DNA from: a virus
DNA: 20,944 bases
Reading direction: 5' to 3' (one strand)
IMG/VR virus record: IMGVR_UViG_3300044956_000163
Span: 1 to 20,944 of that record
The position numbers were made by a program, and so were the translations under genes. The notes under the pieces were generated by a model, which was not told where the DNA came from, did not search any database, and saw only the letters and a program-made list of their open reading frames with translations. Each line of letters begins with the position of its first letter. The first letter of the stretch is position 1. Positions 9,466 through 17,441 of this stretch are shown here, piece after piece.

Positions 9466-10398
9466 ATGGGAACTACCTATGCATTTCAACGAGGAAAATA
9501 TGGTGGCCCTTGTGGTACAATTTTTCCATATTTCCAAACTTTAATAGATTTAAATCCAAAACAAGCAGAGTATGTTGATAATATACCAGCTGGTTATCTT
9601 CGTTGCAGGGGGCAGATTTTGAATGCAGAACAATACCCACAATTAGCTTCAATAATTGGTATTGGTTCTTCTTGCATTTATAGAAAAAGTGGTATAACGT
9701 TGCAAGAACAAACTTCAACTGGTACTGGTGGTCAAATACAGTTACCTGATTTAGGGTCGAAGTATATTACTGCCGCAACAACTCCTGGTAATTATTTGAA
9801 TACAACTACATTGAATACATCAACAAATACTGAAGTTACTAGAGCTGGAGTTGCTATTGATCTCACATCAAATGCTTCGACTACAAATGTTATTTCTTTT
9901 AATTATAATGGAATTTTTAAAATGACACAAAGAAATGTTCCTGTAAGTGGAACGATTAGAGTGTCTGCTCCTTCTTCAACCAAAAGAAGCTCTGTCTCAG
10001 AAGGTGAAATTATGGGGCATGGCCATGGTAGTACTCTTTCGACAGGAAGATATATTCTTGACAAATTATCATGTCAATATAAAGCTACTAGAACTGGTAT
10101 ATGCATATTAGGGCGTATAGGTTGCTGCCCAATTTCACAAGGCCAGGCGGACACTCCTAGCGGAAGAGCTTGGGAAACATTTACTCTGGATATTTCTGGT
10201 AGTGATGAAGTGACAAATCACGCTCACACTGGATTATTTCCTAGTATTACAGGATCTAGTTCAACAGCAACATTAAATTATACAGAAATTCCTTCTTCTG
10301 GATTAGTTACAAATGTAACGTTTAATAAATTTAATAAATTTTCGATAGATAGAATATCGTCAAAATTTATCTTATGCGAATATCTAATTAAATTTTAA
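9466..10398 (+). CDS. Second collar-type tail tip protein, cysteine-rich
   Basis: The product is 310 aa. The N-terminus is a divergent collar-like domain: YGGPCGTIFPYF....IPAGYLRCRGQILNAEQYPQLASIIG...QLPDLGSKY. Two HxH motifs follow, H185-G-H187 and H252-A-H254, and the C-terminus is KFILCEYLIKF, echoing its neighbours. The stretch between the HxH motifs, where fibre tips usually carry exposed loops, holds C203, C213, C220 and C221. Eight cysteines in all is unusual for a fibre tip; they may be structural, metal-binding or simply variable. The gene follows its neighbour after one base and precedes the large adhesin after three, so the three are probably co-transcribed and sit in related virion positions. 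No clear Shine-Dalgarno site precedes it, so coupled translation is likely. Confidence 0.8.
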   Translation: MGTTYAFQRGKYGGPCGTIFPYFQTLIDLNPKQAEYVDNIPAGYLRCRGQILNAEQYPQLASIIGIGSSCIYRKSGITLQEQTSTGTGGQIQLPDLGSKYITAATTPGNYLNTTTLNTSTNTEVTRAGVAIDLTSNASTTNVISFNYNGIFKMTQRNVPVSGTIRVSAPSSTKRSSVSEGEIMGHGHGSTLSTGRYILDKLSCQYKATRTGICILGRIGCCPISQGQADTPSGRAWETFTLDISGSDEVTNHAHTGLFPSITGSSSTATLNYTEIPSSGLVTNVTFNKFNKFSIDRISSKFILCEYLIKF

Positions 10399-10401
10399 AA
10401 A

Positions 10402-13400
10402 ATGTCTATTACTATCTCATCACTTACGCCTGTTAATCCATCAGTTTTTGCTGGAGGATCAATAACTTTTGCAGTTTCTGCTACATCAAATATACCAGCA
10501 GCTACTCTAGTATATCTTTGGCAAGTAAGTAGTAATGGCACATCTTGGCTCGATTTACCTAATAATGGTGGATCTAGTATCACGTTGACAAATATACACG
10601 CAACAGCAAGTAATGATCAAATTCGTGTTCAAATATCAGAATTTACACCATATAGTCCAGTAACTTACAATTACACCGTAACTGGTACGGGATCTTCTGC
10701 TTGGACATTTAGCGGATCAGCAAGCGGAAATAATCCTTCTCTATCTGCAAAAGTTAGTGATAGATTAAATTTTGCAGTAAGTTCAACAAACAATAATACA
10801 TTTTACATTAAAACAGCACCTGTTGGTGGTACTACTAATACCGTAGCTACTGGTATTACAAATAATGGAACACAAAATAATACAGTAGTTTGGGACACTA
10901 CTGCAGCTGCGGCAGCAACATATTATTATATTTCAGCAGAACAACCTAATAATATGGTTGGACCGATTACTTTATCTCCTGCTGTCAGCACACTAAATTC
11001 TACTGTTTATAGTAATGATGTTGGATTTGCCAGAAGTTTGACAGTTTTAATACCTCCATCAATAACTGTAATTGATTTAAATCAACCTTCATATACACTT
11101 GCTACGGGATCAAATTTATCATTAACAATAGATGCAAGTACAGATAGTAGTTTGTCAGATTATATTAATACGGATGTAAATAATGTTAGTCCAATAGCAT
11201 TTCAGTGGCAACAAAGCACTGATAATGGAGTAACTTGGACTAATCTTAGTGCAGGAACAAATATAACTATTATTGAGACATTATTATCTTTTCCAACAAT
11301 TCCAGTAAGTTATTATAAACGATCTGTTTTAACTCTTTCAAATATATCATTTGCTCAAAATAGTATACGATATCGATGCCTTGTTTCTTATACAAAAGGG
11401 GGCGTTACCGCTTCTAATAGTCCTTTAGCGACAAATACAGTATTATTATTAGTAAATCCTCAAATAATTATTCTTAGGCAACCAGGAGAAGGAACAGATA
11501 CAACAAGCACGATATCTTACAACACTGGCATCACTAATAGTGGAAATGCTACTCTGAGTGTTAATGCATACACTACAGCAACAACAACGTTATCTTATTC
11601 ATGGGAATGGAAATGGAGTACTGAGAGTGCATATACGACAATTGGGACATCAACTACTCCATTTAGATTAGTTGCTGGAACCACAACTAATTCTCCAATT
11701 TTAAAATTAGAAAGAGTTAGATTGTCAAATGGCACAGAAAATACAACTGTTATGAATTTGCGAGTAATTATATCTGGATTGTCGGGAGAACAATCTATAG
11801 TGTCTTCTGCTGCATCTTTAATATTGACACAAACTGCAATTATTCGTAATCCGATATCCACAGAATCCATAATTGAAGATAGATATGGTCCAATTTTAAA
11901 TAGATCCTCATATCCAGAATTATTACAGACATTAACCATTAGTGCGGGTGTAGATGTTTCAGTTGACACGGGATTGAAAGGTCCGATTACTCTTGGGTGG
12001 CAAAGACAATATGAATCAGAAACTACATTTACTGATGTTGGTCTCGTTAAAAATGATTCAGGAACAAATTTACCACCAGCTAGTAGTACTGCTCCTAGTT
12101 CTGCAGGAATACATACATTTACAACTCCAGCATTAAGAAGAAGCACAGATCATTCATCAAAGTATAGATTGTATGTAACATATAATAGCGGATATAGTAA
12201 CGGAAGCACTGCAGTTGTTACAACTTATTCAACTCCTTGCACATTAAATGTATATCAAACTGCTTATATTGATAATAATCCAGGAAATTCAGAATCTTTT
12301 GAAAATAGTATAGCAATATTTGCAGTAACTGCTGCTCCTTCTAGTGGCACAATCATAAATTATTCATGGGAATATAGTATCAATGGAACAGCATGGTCTC
12401 CAATAGTTGATACTTCTCCATTATTAAATGTTTCTGCGATAACTTTTTCTGGATACACAGTAACAGTTACCTGTTCATCCCATAATTTAAATGCTGGAGA
12501 TAAAGTTTATATTTCTGGAGTTACTCCAATTGTTTACAACGGTACTTTTACTGTTTCTAGTTCTAATTCTACTTCTTTTCAATACACCGTTCTTTCTATT
12601 CCTACATCAAATGGTATTACTTCCGGAAGCACTGTTCACAAATCTCCTAAATTTTCTGGAATTAATACTAACACGTTATCTATTACTACTGCTAATTCTT
12701 CCATTGTTCAAAAATATTACAGATGTATTGTTAGTGTACCAGATTCTTTATCTACTGTGCAATCTTCTTTTGGTATTCTTAGTTTGCGTTCAGATAAAGT
12801 TCTGACAATTACATCTATCAACGACAAACAAGTTCAAGAATACAACTCTGTATCATGGACTGTTGTTGCTACCACGAGTAGTTTATCAGAACCTTCATAC
12901 CAATGGCAAAAGAGTACAAGTGCTTCGGGTTCCTGGACTAACATAAATAATGCAAATAGTTCTACTTATGAAATTCCATCCGTTATTCTTACCGATGCTG
13001 GTTTTTATCGCTGTTTAGTTACAAGTGCAGGTTCTAGTACATCATTTAGTAATAGTGCTAAATTACAAGTATTTCCTGTTGCAATTAATATTACTACAAA
13101 TATTCCAACATCTGTTACTATTGATGAAGATTTTCCTGGTAGAGAATTAAAAATAGTAGCTACCAGCACAATACCTGGATTGATTAATTATCAGTGGGAA
13201 GTAAAACGATCTGGAACTTCAACTGGAACTTCAACTTTTGGTAATGCTCCCGTAGGTTTTAATCAAACAACTATTGATACTGATGTTTATAGAATAAATG
13301 CACCATCTAGAACCAATAATGGTGATGTTTATAGATGTAAATTAACACAATCAGGAAATCCAAACACATATTATACAAATGAATGTACTATTACTGTAGA

Positions 13401-16011
13401 TAGAATTTTTAATTATTACGCTGATATTGACATTAAAAAAGTTACTGAGGGTACAAACGTAGATTTATCTTTATCACCTTCATTTACTGGAACTGATTTA
13501 CCTTCTTATCAATGGGAAGCTAGTACTAATAATGGAACTAGTTGGTCAACTTTAACTAATGGCATGACGGCTTTTGGTGGTATAAATGTAAATGGTGTTA
13601 CAACATCAGTTTTACTTTTATCTAGTATAACAAGTACTTTAAACAATGTTATATTCAGGTGTGCTGTAACACTTAATCAAGTAACGAAAGTGACATTTTA
13701 TAGATCATCTGTTCAAACTATACCAATTTCTCCAGCTGGTAATTTATTTTACACACAACAGATAAAATTATCTGTATCAGCGTCTGTTCCACTCGTAGCA
13801 ACCTACACAGATCAACGTCAAAAAGTTGGTGCAGCAATTGGAACGGTAATATGTGTTCCAAAACCTTTTGATTATGTTGAAAATCCTGCTGCAACTACTG
13901 ATGATGCTGATAGGTGGAGAGTCGCTCTTACGGGAATACTTTTTGGTGGATATTCAGCGCAAGGCATTACTTCCGCTACCAAGCCATATGGATCTAAAGA
14001 TAGATTTCCTGGATTTATTGAAATGCGTGGTCAATTATTAAAAGCTGAATGGTTTCCAGAGTTGGCTAGAATTTTAGGAACAAAATATGGAGGAACTATA
14101 TCTAGTTCTAGTGTATATCCAGATTATGGACCTGCCGACCTTTTTAGATTACCATGTCCATATGGAAAATATTTGCTAGGAACAGGAAATATTGATAATA
14201 ATAAATCATCTGCTTCTGTGTTTCCTTTATATGCTCCTGATGGAACATCAGGTGGTCAAATAAATGTTGCTGGATCTATGGGAGGAGAATATAATTTTGA
14301 AAAACAAGATCAGCTATCGCCAGGAAATCCAGGAATTAGTGGACAAATTGATGGAACAGCACCTACTGTTTCGCCACTTTTATTTACAGTGGGAATTCAT
14401 AAAACTGATGGATGGGAAAATTGCAACAACGAAGTAGAAACTGCATTTATTGGAAACACTAGTTATAAAATATCCGATTCTTCTGGTATTTCACAAGTTG
14501 CTTTAAGTGGTCCGCCGCTTCACTCTCATACTATTAACGCAATTATATTTGTTGATGCTAATAAAGCTTACGGGCAACTTCTTGATGGTAACTTATCCGG
14601 TAGTTGCCTTGCTACTGCGTCTTTCTCTGCTGGTGGATCAATATCAGAGGGACCAGAAGGTGTTTTAATAAATACTGGTAATCCATCAAGAACACATAGT
14701 CATACTCTTTCATTTGATCCGAATGATTCTTCTCTTGGGGGTAGTACTGGAGTTTCAATTACTCCTCCTAGTAGCGCAACCGTATATGTGTTTCCGGGCC
14801 CTGGTAGTTATTCATTTACTGTTCCTAACCCACCTCCTAACTCACCTGACGGTAATCTCGTTAGTTTCAAAATAAATCATTATTCTGGATCTGGTGGTGG
14901 CGGTGGAAACGATGCAGCAAACCCAGGATCTGGTGGCGGTGCTGGTGGTAGAATTGTAGGAACGGTTAAAAATATACCTGGGGGTTCTCTATTGAGAGTT
15001 ATTGTTCCAATGGGCGGAGGCGGTGGTCGCGGTTGTATTGCGAGTGCTCCGGGCGGTGCTTCGGGTGAATCATTTCAAACTGGTTTTGGCGGTGGTTTTG
15101 GCGGAATATCTGGAAAAAATGGATGTTCTGGATCTGGTGGCGGTGGTGGTGGCGCTGCTCTCATGTATTGTGATACAGTTGGTCCAATACCAACTGGTGG
15201 TTCTAATCCAGCTGGATTAGAGAAGGGAACTATTTTGTATATTGTCGGCGGCGGTGGCGGCGGCGGTGGTAGTGGATTTCATCAAAACGTTCAGAGTCAA
15301 AGATTTAACGGTGAAGATACACTTACAACTTGGGCATCTACTGCAATCAACAGTGGCGAGTTTTATTTGGACCAACAAAAATTAGATTTTACAGATTGGG
15401 GTGTGTATACTACTCTACAATATGGTAGATCGGGTGCAAATAGATCCGGATCTTATAACACTATCAGACCCGAAGACGTTGACGATGGTGGCGGCGGCGG
15501 TGGCGGCGGCGGTGGATATCGAGGTGGTGCTGGTGGTATAGATCCAGGAGCTGACATTAATGCTCAAAATGGAAGAGCTGGTACTTCTGCTTACAATGCA
15601 TCGTTTTTTGATGGTCCTCCTTCTTTATTACGTGGTGTTCCTGGTGGCGCAACCGGAGGAGGTGCGAACGATGGAAATGGTGGGTCTGCTACTATAGAAC
15701 TTATTACTTCTTCTGCAGTACCAGGTACTTCCCCTTCAAGTGGCGGTGTTAATTCACCAGATCACAAGGAAAATTGGGGAGTAATTAGAGGTTCTTCCAA
15801 TCAATTTTTATCAGAATCAATCAATCATCACTTTGATCCTACTTCAACATCGGAAAGTTTATCAATATCTTTGCCTCCTGGAACAGTAACTATGAGACCT
15901 ACCTCTAGAACAGCATTTGATAATAATCTTAAATTTTATTTAAGAAATAATGAATCAATTCCGTTACAACAACCATATTTTAGATTGAAATATCTAATCA
16001 AAGCTTTTTAA
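10402..16011 (+). CDS. Large modular tail fibre adhesin: Ig-like repeats, collar domain, HxH tip, glycine-rich domain
   Basis: The product is 1869 aa. Residues 2 to about 1116 hold eight or nine Ig-like beta domains, marked by Y.WQ.S.NG..W..L and ..YRC.V strands. A collar-type domain follows at about 1144-1263 (IGTVICVP...RFPGFIEMRGQLLKAEWFPELARILGTKYGG...LFRLPCPYGKYL). HxH motifs lie at H1374-S-H1376 and H1432-S-H1434. A glycine-rich domain with runs of 8 and 10 glycines spans about 1498-1763. The final 80 residues contain HHF at 1809-1811 and end YFRLKYLIKAF. Ig-like domains on phage virions are known as weak surface binders, and glycine-rich domains form the receptor-binding tips of T2-like gp38 adhesins; applying either here is inference. 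The gene sits in a run with two smaller collar proteins and is followed by a gene with a fibre-chaperone signature. The ATG has only an A-rich leader, so its start relies on the close gene junction. Confidence 0.9.
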   Translation: MSITISSLTPVNPSVFAGGSITFAVSATSNIPAATLVYLWQVSSNGTSWLDLPNNGGSSITLTNIHATASNDQIRVQISEFTPYSPVTYNYTVTGTGSSAWTFSGSASGNNPSLSAKVSDRLNFAVSSTNNNTFYIKTAPVGGTTNTVATGITNNGTQNNTVVWDTTAAAAATYYYISAEQPNNMVGPITLSPAVSTLNSTVYSNDVGFARSLTVLIPPSITVIDLNQPSYTLATGSNLSLTIDASTDSSLSDYINTDVNNVSPIAFQWQQSTDNGVTWTNLSAGTNITIIETLLSFPTIPVSYYKRSVLTLSNISFAQNSIRYRCLVSYTKGGVTASNSPLATNTVLLLVNPQIIILRQPGEGTDTTSTISYNTGITNSGNATLSVNAYTTATTTLSYSWEWKWSTESAYTTIGTSTTPFRLVAGTTTNSPILKLERVRLSNGTENTTVMNLRVIISGLSGEQSIVSSAASLILTQTAIIRNPISTESIIEDRYGPILNRSSYPELLQTLTISAGVDVSVDTGLKGPITLGWQRQYESETTFTDVGLVKNDSGTNLPPASSTAPSSAGIHTFTTPALRRSTDHSSKYRLYVTYNSGYSNGSTAVVTTYSTPCTLNVYQTAYIDNNPGNSESFENSIAIFAVTAAPSSGTIINYSWEYSINGTAWSPIVDTSPLLNVSAITFSGYTVTVTCSSHNLNAGDKVYISGVTPIVYNGTFTVSSSNSTSFQYTVLSIPTSNGITSGSTVHKSPKFSGINTNTLSITTANSSIVQKYYRCIVSVPDSLSTVQSSFGILSLRSDKVLTITSINDKQVQEYNSVSWTVVATTSSLSEPSYQWQKSTSASGSWTNINNANSSTYEIPSVILTDAGFYRCLVTSAGSSTSFSNSAKLQVFPVAINITTNIPTSVTIDEDFPGRELKIVATSTIPGLINYQWEVKRSGTSTGTSTFGNAPVGFNQTTIDTDVYRINAPSRTNNGDVYRCKLTQSGNPNTYYTNECTITVDRIFNYYADIDIKKVTEGTNVDLSLSPSFTGTDLPSYQWEASTNNGTSWSTLTNGMTAFGGINVNGVTTSVLLLSSITSTLNNVIFRCAVTLNQVTKVTFYRSSVQTIPISPAGNLFYTQQIKLSVSASVPLVATYTDQRQKVGAAIGTVICVPKPFDYVENPAATTDDADRWRVALTGILFGGYSAQGITSATKPYGSKDRFPGFIEMRGQLLKAEWFPELARILGTKYGGTISSSSVYPDYGPADLFRLPCPYGKYLLGTGNIDNNKSSASVFPLYAPDGTSGGQINVAGSMGGEYNFEKQDQLSPGNPGISGQIDGTAPTVSPLLFTVGIHKTDGWENCNNEVETAFIGNTSYKISDSSGISQVALSGPPLHSHTINAIIFVDANKAYGQLLDGNLSGSCLATASFSAGGSISEGPEGVLINTGNPSRTHSHTLSFDPNDSSLGGSTGVSITPPSSATVYVFPGPGSYSFTVPNPPPNSPDGNLVSFKINHYSGSGGGGGNDAANPGSGGGAGGRIVGTVKNIPGGSLLRVIVPMGGGGGRGCIASAPGGASGESFQTGFGGGFGGISGKNGCSGSGGGGGGAALMYCDTVGPIPTGGSNPAGLEKGTILYIVGGGGGGGGSGFHQNVQSQRFNGEDTLTTWASTAINSGEFYLDQQKLDFTDWGVYTTLQYGRSGANRSGSYNTIRPEDVDDGGGGGGGGGGYRGGAGGIDPGADINAQNGRAGTSAYNASFFDGPPSLLRGVPGGATGGGANDGNGGSATIELITSSAVPGTSPSSGGVNSPDHKENWGVIRGSSNQFLSESINHHFDPTSTSESLSISLPPGTVTMRPTSRTAFDNNLKFYLRNNESIPLQQPYFRLKYLIKAF
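10405..13750 (+). repeat. Tandem Ig-like domains in the large adhesin
   Basis: Core tryptophan strands are visible near 10510 (YLWQVSSNGTSW), 11200 (FQWQQSTDNGVTW), 11600 (YSWEWKWSTESAY), 11990 (LGWQRQYESETTF), 12361 (YSWEYSINGTAW), 12898 (YQWQKSTSASGSW), 13190 (YQWEVKRSGTS) and 13508 (YQWEASTNNGTSW). Most are followed 40-60 residues later by a Y/F-RC-V or equivalent strand. A segment at about 10690-11050 may be another, more diverged unit. Copies are dissimilar at DNA level, so the array is old or built by shuffling, not by recent duplication. Confidence 0.8.
12436..12639 (+). other. Small beta module inserted inside an Ig-like domain
   Basis: Residues about 679-746 of the adhesin read AITFSGYTVTVTCSSHNL.AGD.VYISG......YNGTFTVS....TSFQYT. 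This pattern (H-N/G-L, G-D-x-V-x-I-x-G, N-G-T-F-x-V, T-x-F-x-Y) is a widespread phage beta module. It lies between the tryptophan strand of one Ig-like unit (YSWEYSINGTAW at 12361) and that unit's closing strand (KYYRCIVSV at about 12712), so it looks like a domain inserted into a loop. A related module occurs in the giant protein at about 6253-6474. Confidence 0.65.
14893..15690 (+). other. Glycine-rich adhesin domain
   Basis: Residues about 1498-1763 are dominated by glycine runs (SGGGGGN, GSGGGAGG, MGGGGGRG, GFGGGFGG, GSGGGGGGA, then eight Gly at 15247-15270 and ten Gly at 15487-15516) separated by mixed, non-repetitive stretches. This layout resembles the glycine-rich domains of phage adhesins, in which polyglycine II helices form a scaffold and the intervening loops bind the receptor. 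The longest loop, about 71 residues between the 8-Gly and 10-Gly runs, is the best candidate for a specificity loop. Poly-Gly codons are mostly GGC and GGT, giving sharp local GC peaks in an AT-rich gene. Confidence 0.75.
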
Positions 16012-16013
16012 TC

Positions 16014-16024
16014 TAAATAAATAA
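16014..16024 (+). promoter_or_regulatory. Possible late promoter, T4-like TAAATA type
   Basis: TAAATAAATAA fills the 25-base gap between the adhesin gene and the next. It resembles the TATAAATA element used by T4 and the NATAAATA motif reported for cyanophages. The region is very AT-rich and the ATG is only 13 bases away, which would leave almost no leader. Chance occurrence is a serious alternative. Confidence 0.25.
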
Positions 16025-16036
16025 AAGAACAAAATT

Positions 16037-17077
16037 ATGAATAAGATTTTAACAATATATCTAGATCCTCATGTAGGTCATCCAGATTTAACAAATCCTT
16101 TTACGTTCATTTACAAGGGATATCCTTTGCAAATCGATGAGCAAGATTATACCAATTTTATTTCTGTTTTGCCAGAATTTTGGTATACGGAAAATGATAA
16201 AATAATTTTATTTACTTTGTTTGAGAATGGTAACTATTATTGTGAAAGACAAAAAAGAGTTTATAATTATGCTATTAAAACGTTTGAAGAAATATTATAT
16301 CGTTTCGATTCCGTAGACGAAAATACACTAAATAAATTTATTCATATATTAATAACATTTTTTGAAGAAATAAATATTAAAAATCTGAATAATATACAAC
16401 AAAAATTAATTGAAGAAGTTCAAAATTATTCTTTTTTAAAAACATTTCTTTTAAACACTAGAAAATCTATTCTTTCAAAAACGGATTTTATGTTTTTAAG
16501 AGATTATGATTCAGTATCGGAAGAAAAATTAAAACAGTGGAAACAATATCGTCAACAATGGAGAGATATTACAAAACAAGATGCTTGGCAGTTAGGTGAT
16601 TTGCATAAAGTTAATATACCAGTTTCTCCATCGGAAAAAGACAATTTTACTTATACAATAATGGCTGAACTTGGTCATCAAAATACTCAAATAGAACAAT
16701 ACATTCAATCCATTCAAAATGATGAAGATTTTGAAGAAAAAATGTCAATGGTAATTAATAGATATTGCGAATATTTATTAAAACAAAATATTATCCGCGG
16801 ATTGTCTAAATTTAAACTTCCCCTATTAGATCTAAAGTTAAATAATTTTTACAATAATGATTACAATAGTGAAGAATTTCTGAATGATGTAACTACTGAT
16901 TTTGAAGAATTTACCAGAAAAGTAGATATTGAATTGAAAAGAATTAATAGTGATTTGACAGTAAATGGTTTAATTTCTTATTATAAAAATATACCAAATA
17001 ATCAAGATTTGCCGCAAGAAGTAATTGATGTATTAAATGAATTACAAAATGTTTCTGAATCTGGAGAAGAAAAATGA
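16037..17077 (+). CDS. Protein with tail fibre assembly chaperone-like segment
   Basis: The product is 346 aa. Residues 142-198 carry the signature of phage tail (fibre) assembly chaperones (Phage_tail_APC-like): R142..IL.KTD......RDYD.VSEEKLKQW..YRQQWRDIT...D, followed by a VNIPVSP stretch equivalent to the usual W/I-P-V-x-P. Typical members are shorter and place the motif near the C-terminus; here about 140 residues precede it and about 150 follow, both without a family I recognise. Chaperones of this kind help fibre subunits fold and trimerise in the cytoplasm. The position just after three fibre genes fits that role. The gene is very AT-rich (15-22% GC in sampled 60-base lines), lacks a strong Shine-Dalgarno site, and its end overlaps the next start by four bases. 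Chaperone function is inferred from motif plus context. Confidence 0.7.
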   Translation: MNKILTIYLDPHVGHPDLTNPFTFIYKGYPLQIDEQDYTNFISVLPEFWYTENDKIILFTLFENGNYYCERQKRVYNYAIKTFEEILYRFDSVDENTLNKFIHILITFFEEINIKNLNNIQQKLIEEVQNYSFLKTFLLNTRKSILSKTDFMFLRDYDSVSEEKLKQWKQYRQQWRDITKQDAWQLGDLHKVNIPVSPSEKDNFTYTIMAELGHQNTQIEQYIQSIQNDEDFEEKMSMVINRYCEYLLKQNIIRGLSKFKLPLLDLKLNNFYNNDYNSEEFLNDVTTDFEEFTRKVDIELKRINSDLTVNGLISYYKNIPNNQDLPQEVIDVLNELQNVSESGEEK

Positions 17078-17436
17078 GATATAAAGAAACAGTAAAACCA
17101 ACCATAGAATTTATAAAAGAATTAGCAAAATATGCTGATAAAATTGTGATGAGAATCAGAGCAGAGGGACCACTTAACTGTAAAGATCCGGAGAAAGTAA
17201 AAAAAATTTGGGAATATTATGAAGACAAAGTTCCTCATCAAATTCTTGACGAATTAATTAGTTATGGTGACGTGTTTTGTTATTTTTCTACACCCAATGA
17301 AGCACAAACCGAAGTCGGTCATTGGTTTCCTCCAATAACTTTAATAGAAGATCCAGATTATACTGATGTAGACAAAGATTATTATATTTCTGTTGATTGT
17401 GTTGATCAAAACGAATTGCCTGTAATAGGATTTTAG
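17074..17436 (+). CDS. Hypothetical protein, 120 aa, in the AT-rich fibre-associated cassette
   Basis: I do not recognise a family. The start overlaps the previous stop as ATGA, implying translational coupling and a linked function. The N-terminal third is charged and helical (ETVKPTIEFIKELAKYADKIV), the middle has an aromatic helix (KKIWEYYEDKVPHQILDELI), and the C-terminal half is acidic with HWFPPITLIEDPDY. There is no signal peptide or membrane segment. Being sandwiched between a chaperone-like gene and another AT-rich gene suggests an accessory fibre assembly role, but this is only positional. Confidence 0.75.
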   Translation: MRYKETVKPTIEFIKELAKYADKIVMRIRAEGPLNCKDPEKVKKIWEYYEDKVPHQILDELISYGDVFCYFSTPNEAQTEVGHWFPPITLIEDPDYTDVDKDYYISVDCVDQNELPVIGF

Positions 17437-17441
17437 TACAT

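Noticed and set aside
11595-12146. 183-residue open frame on the minus strand inside the large adhesin gene
   Set aside because: It lies wholly opposite a clear Ig-like coding region, has no ribosome binding site that I can see, and its protein resembles nothing coherent. Low stop frequency opposite Thr/Ser/Val-rich codons explains it.
10405-13750. Recent tandem DNA duplication behind the Ig-like repeats
   Set aside because: The repeats are visible only as protein motifs; DNA sequences of the units are too different for recent duplication.
8370-16011. Diversity-generating retroelement target in the fibre tips
   Set aside because: No template repeat or reverse transcriptase is visible in the window, and the tips follow collar/HxH and glycine-rich patterns, not a C-type lectin variable region with a repeated 3' segment.
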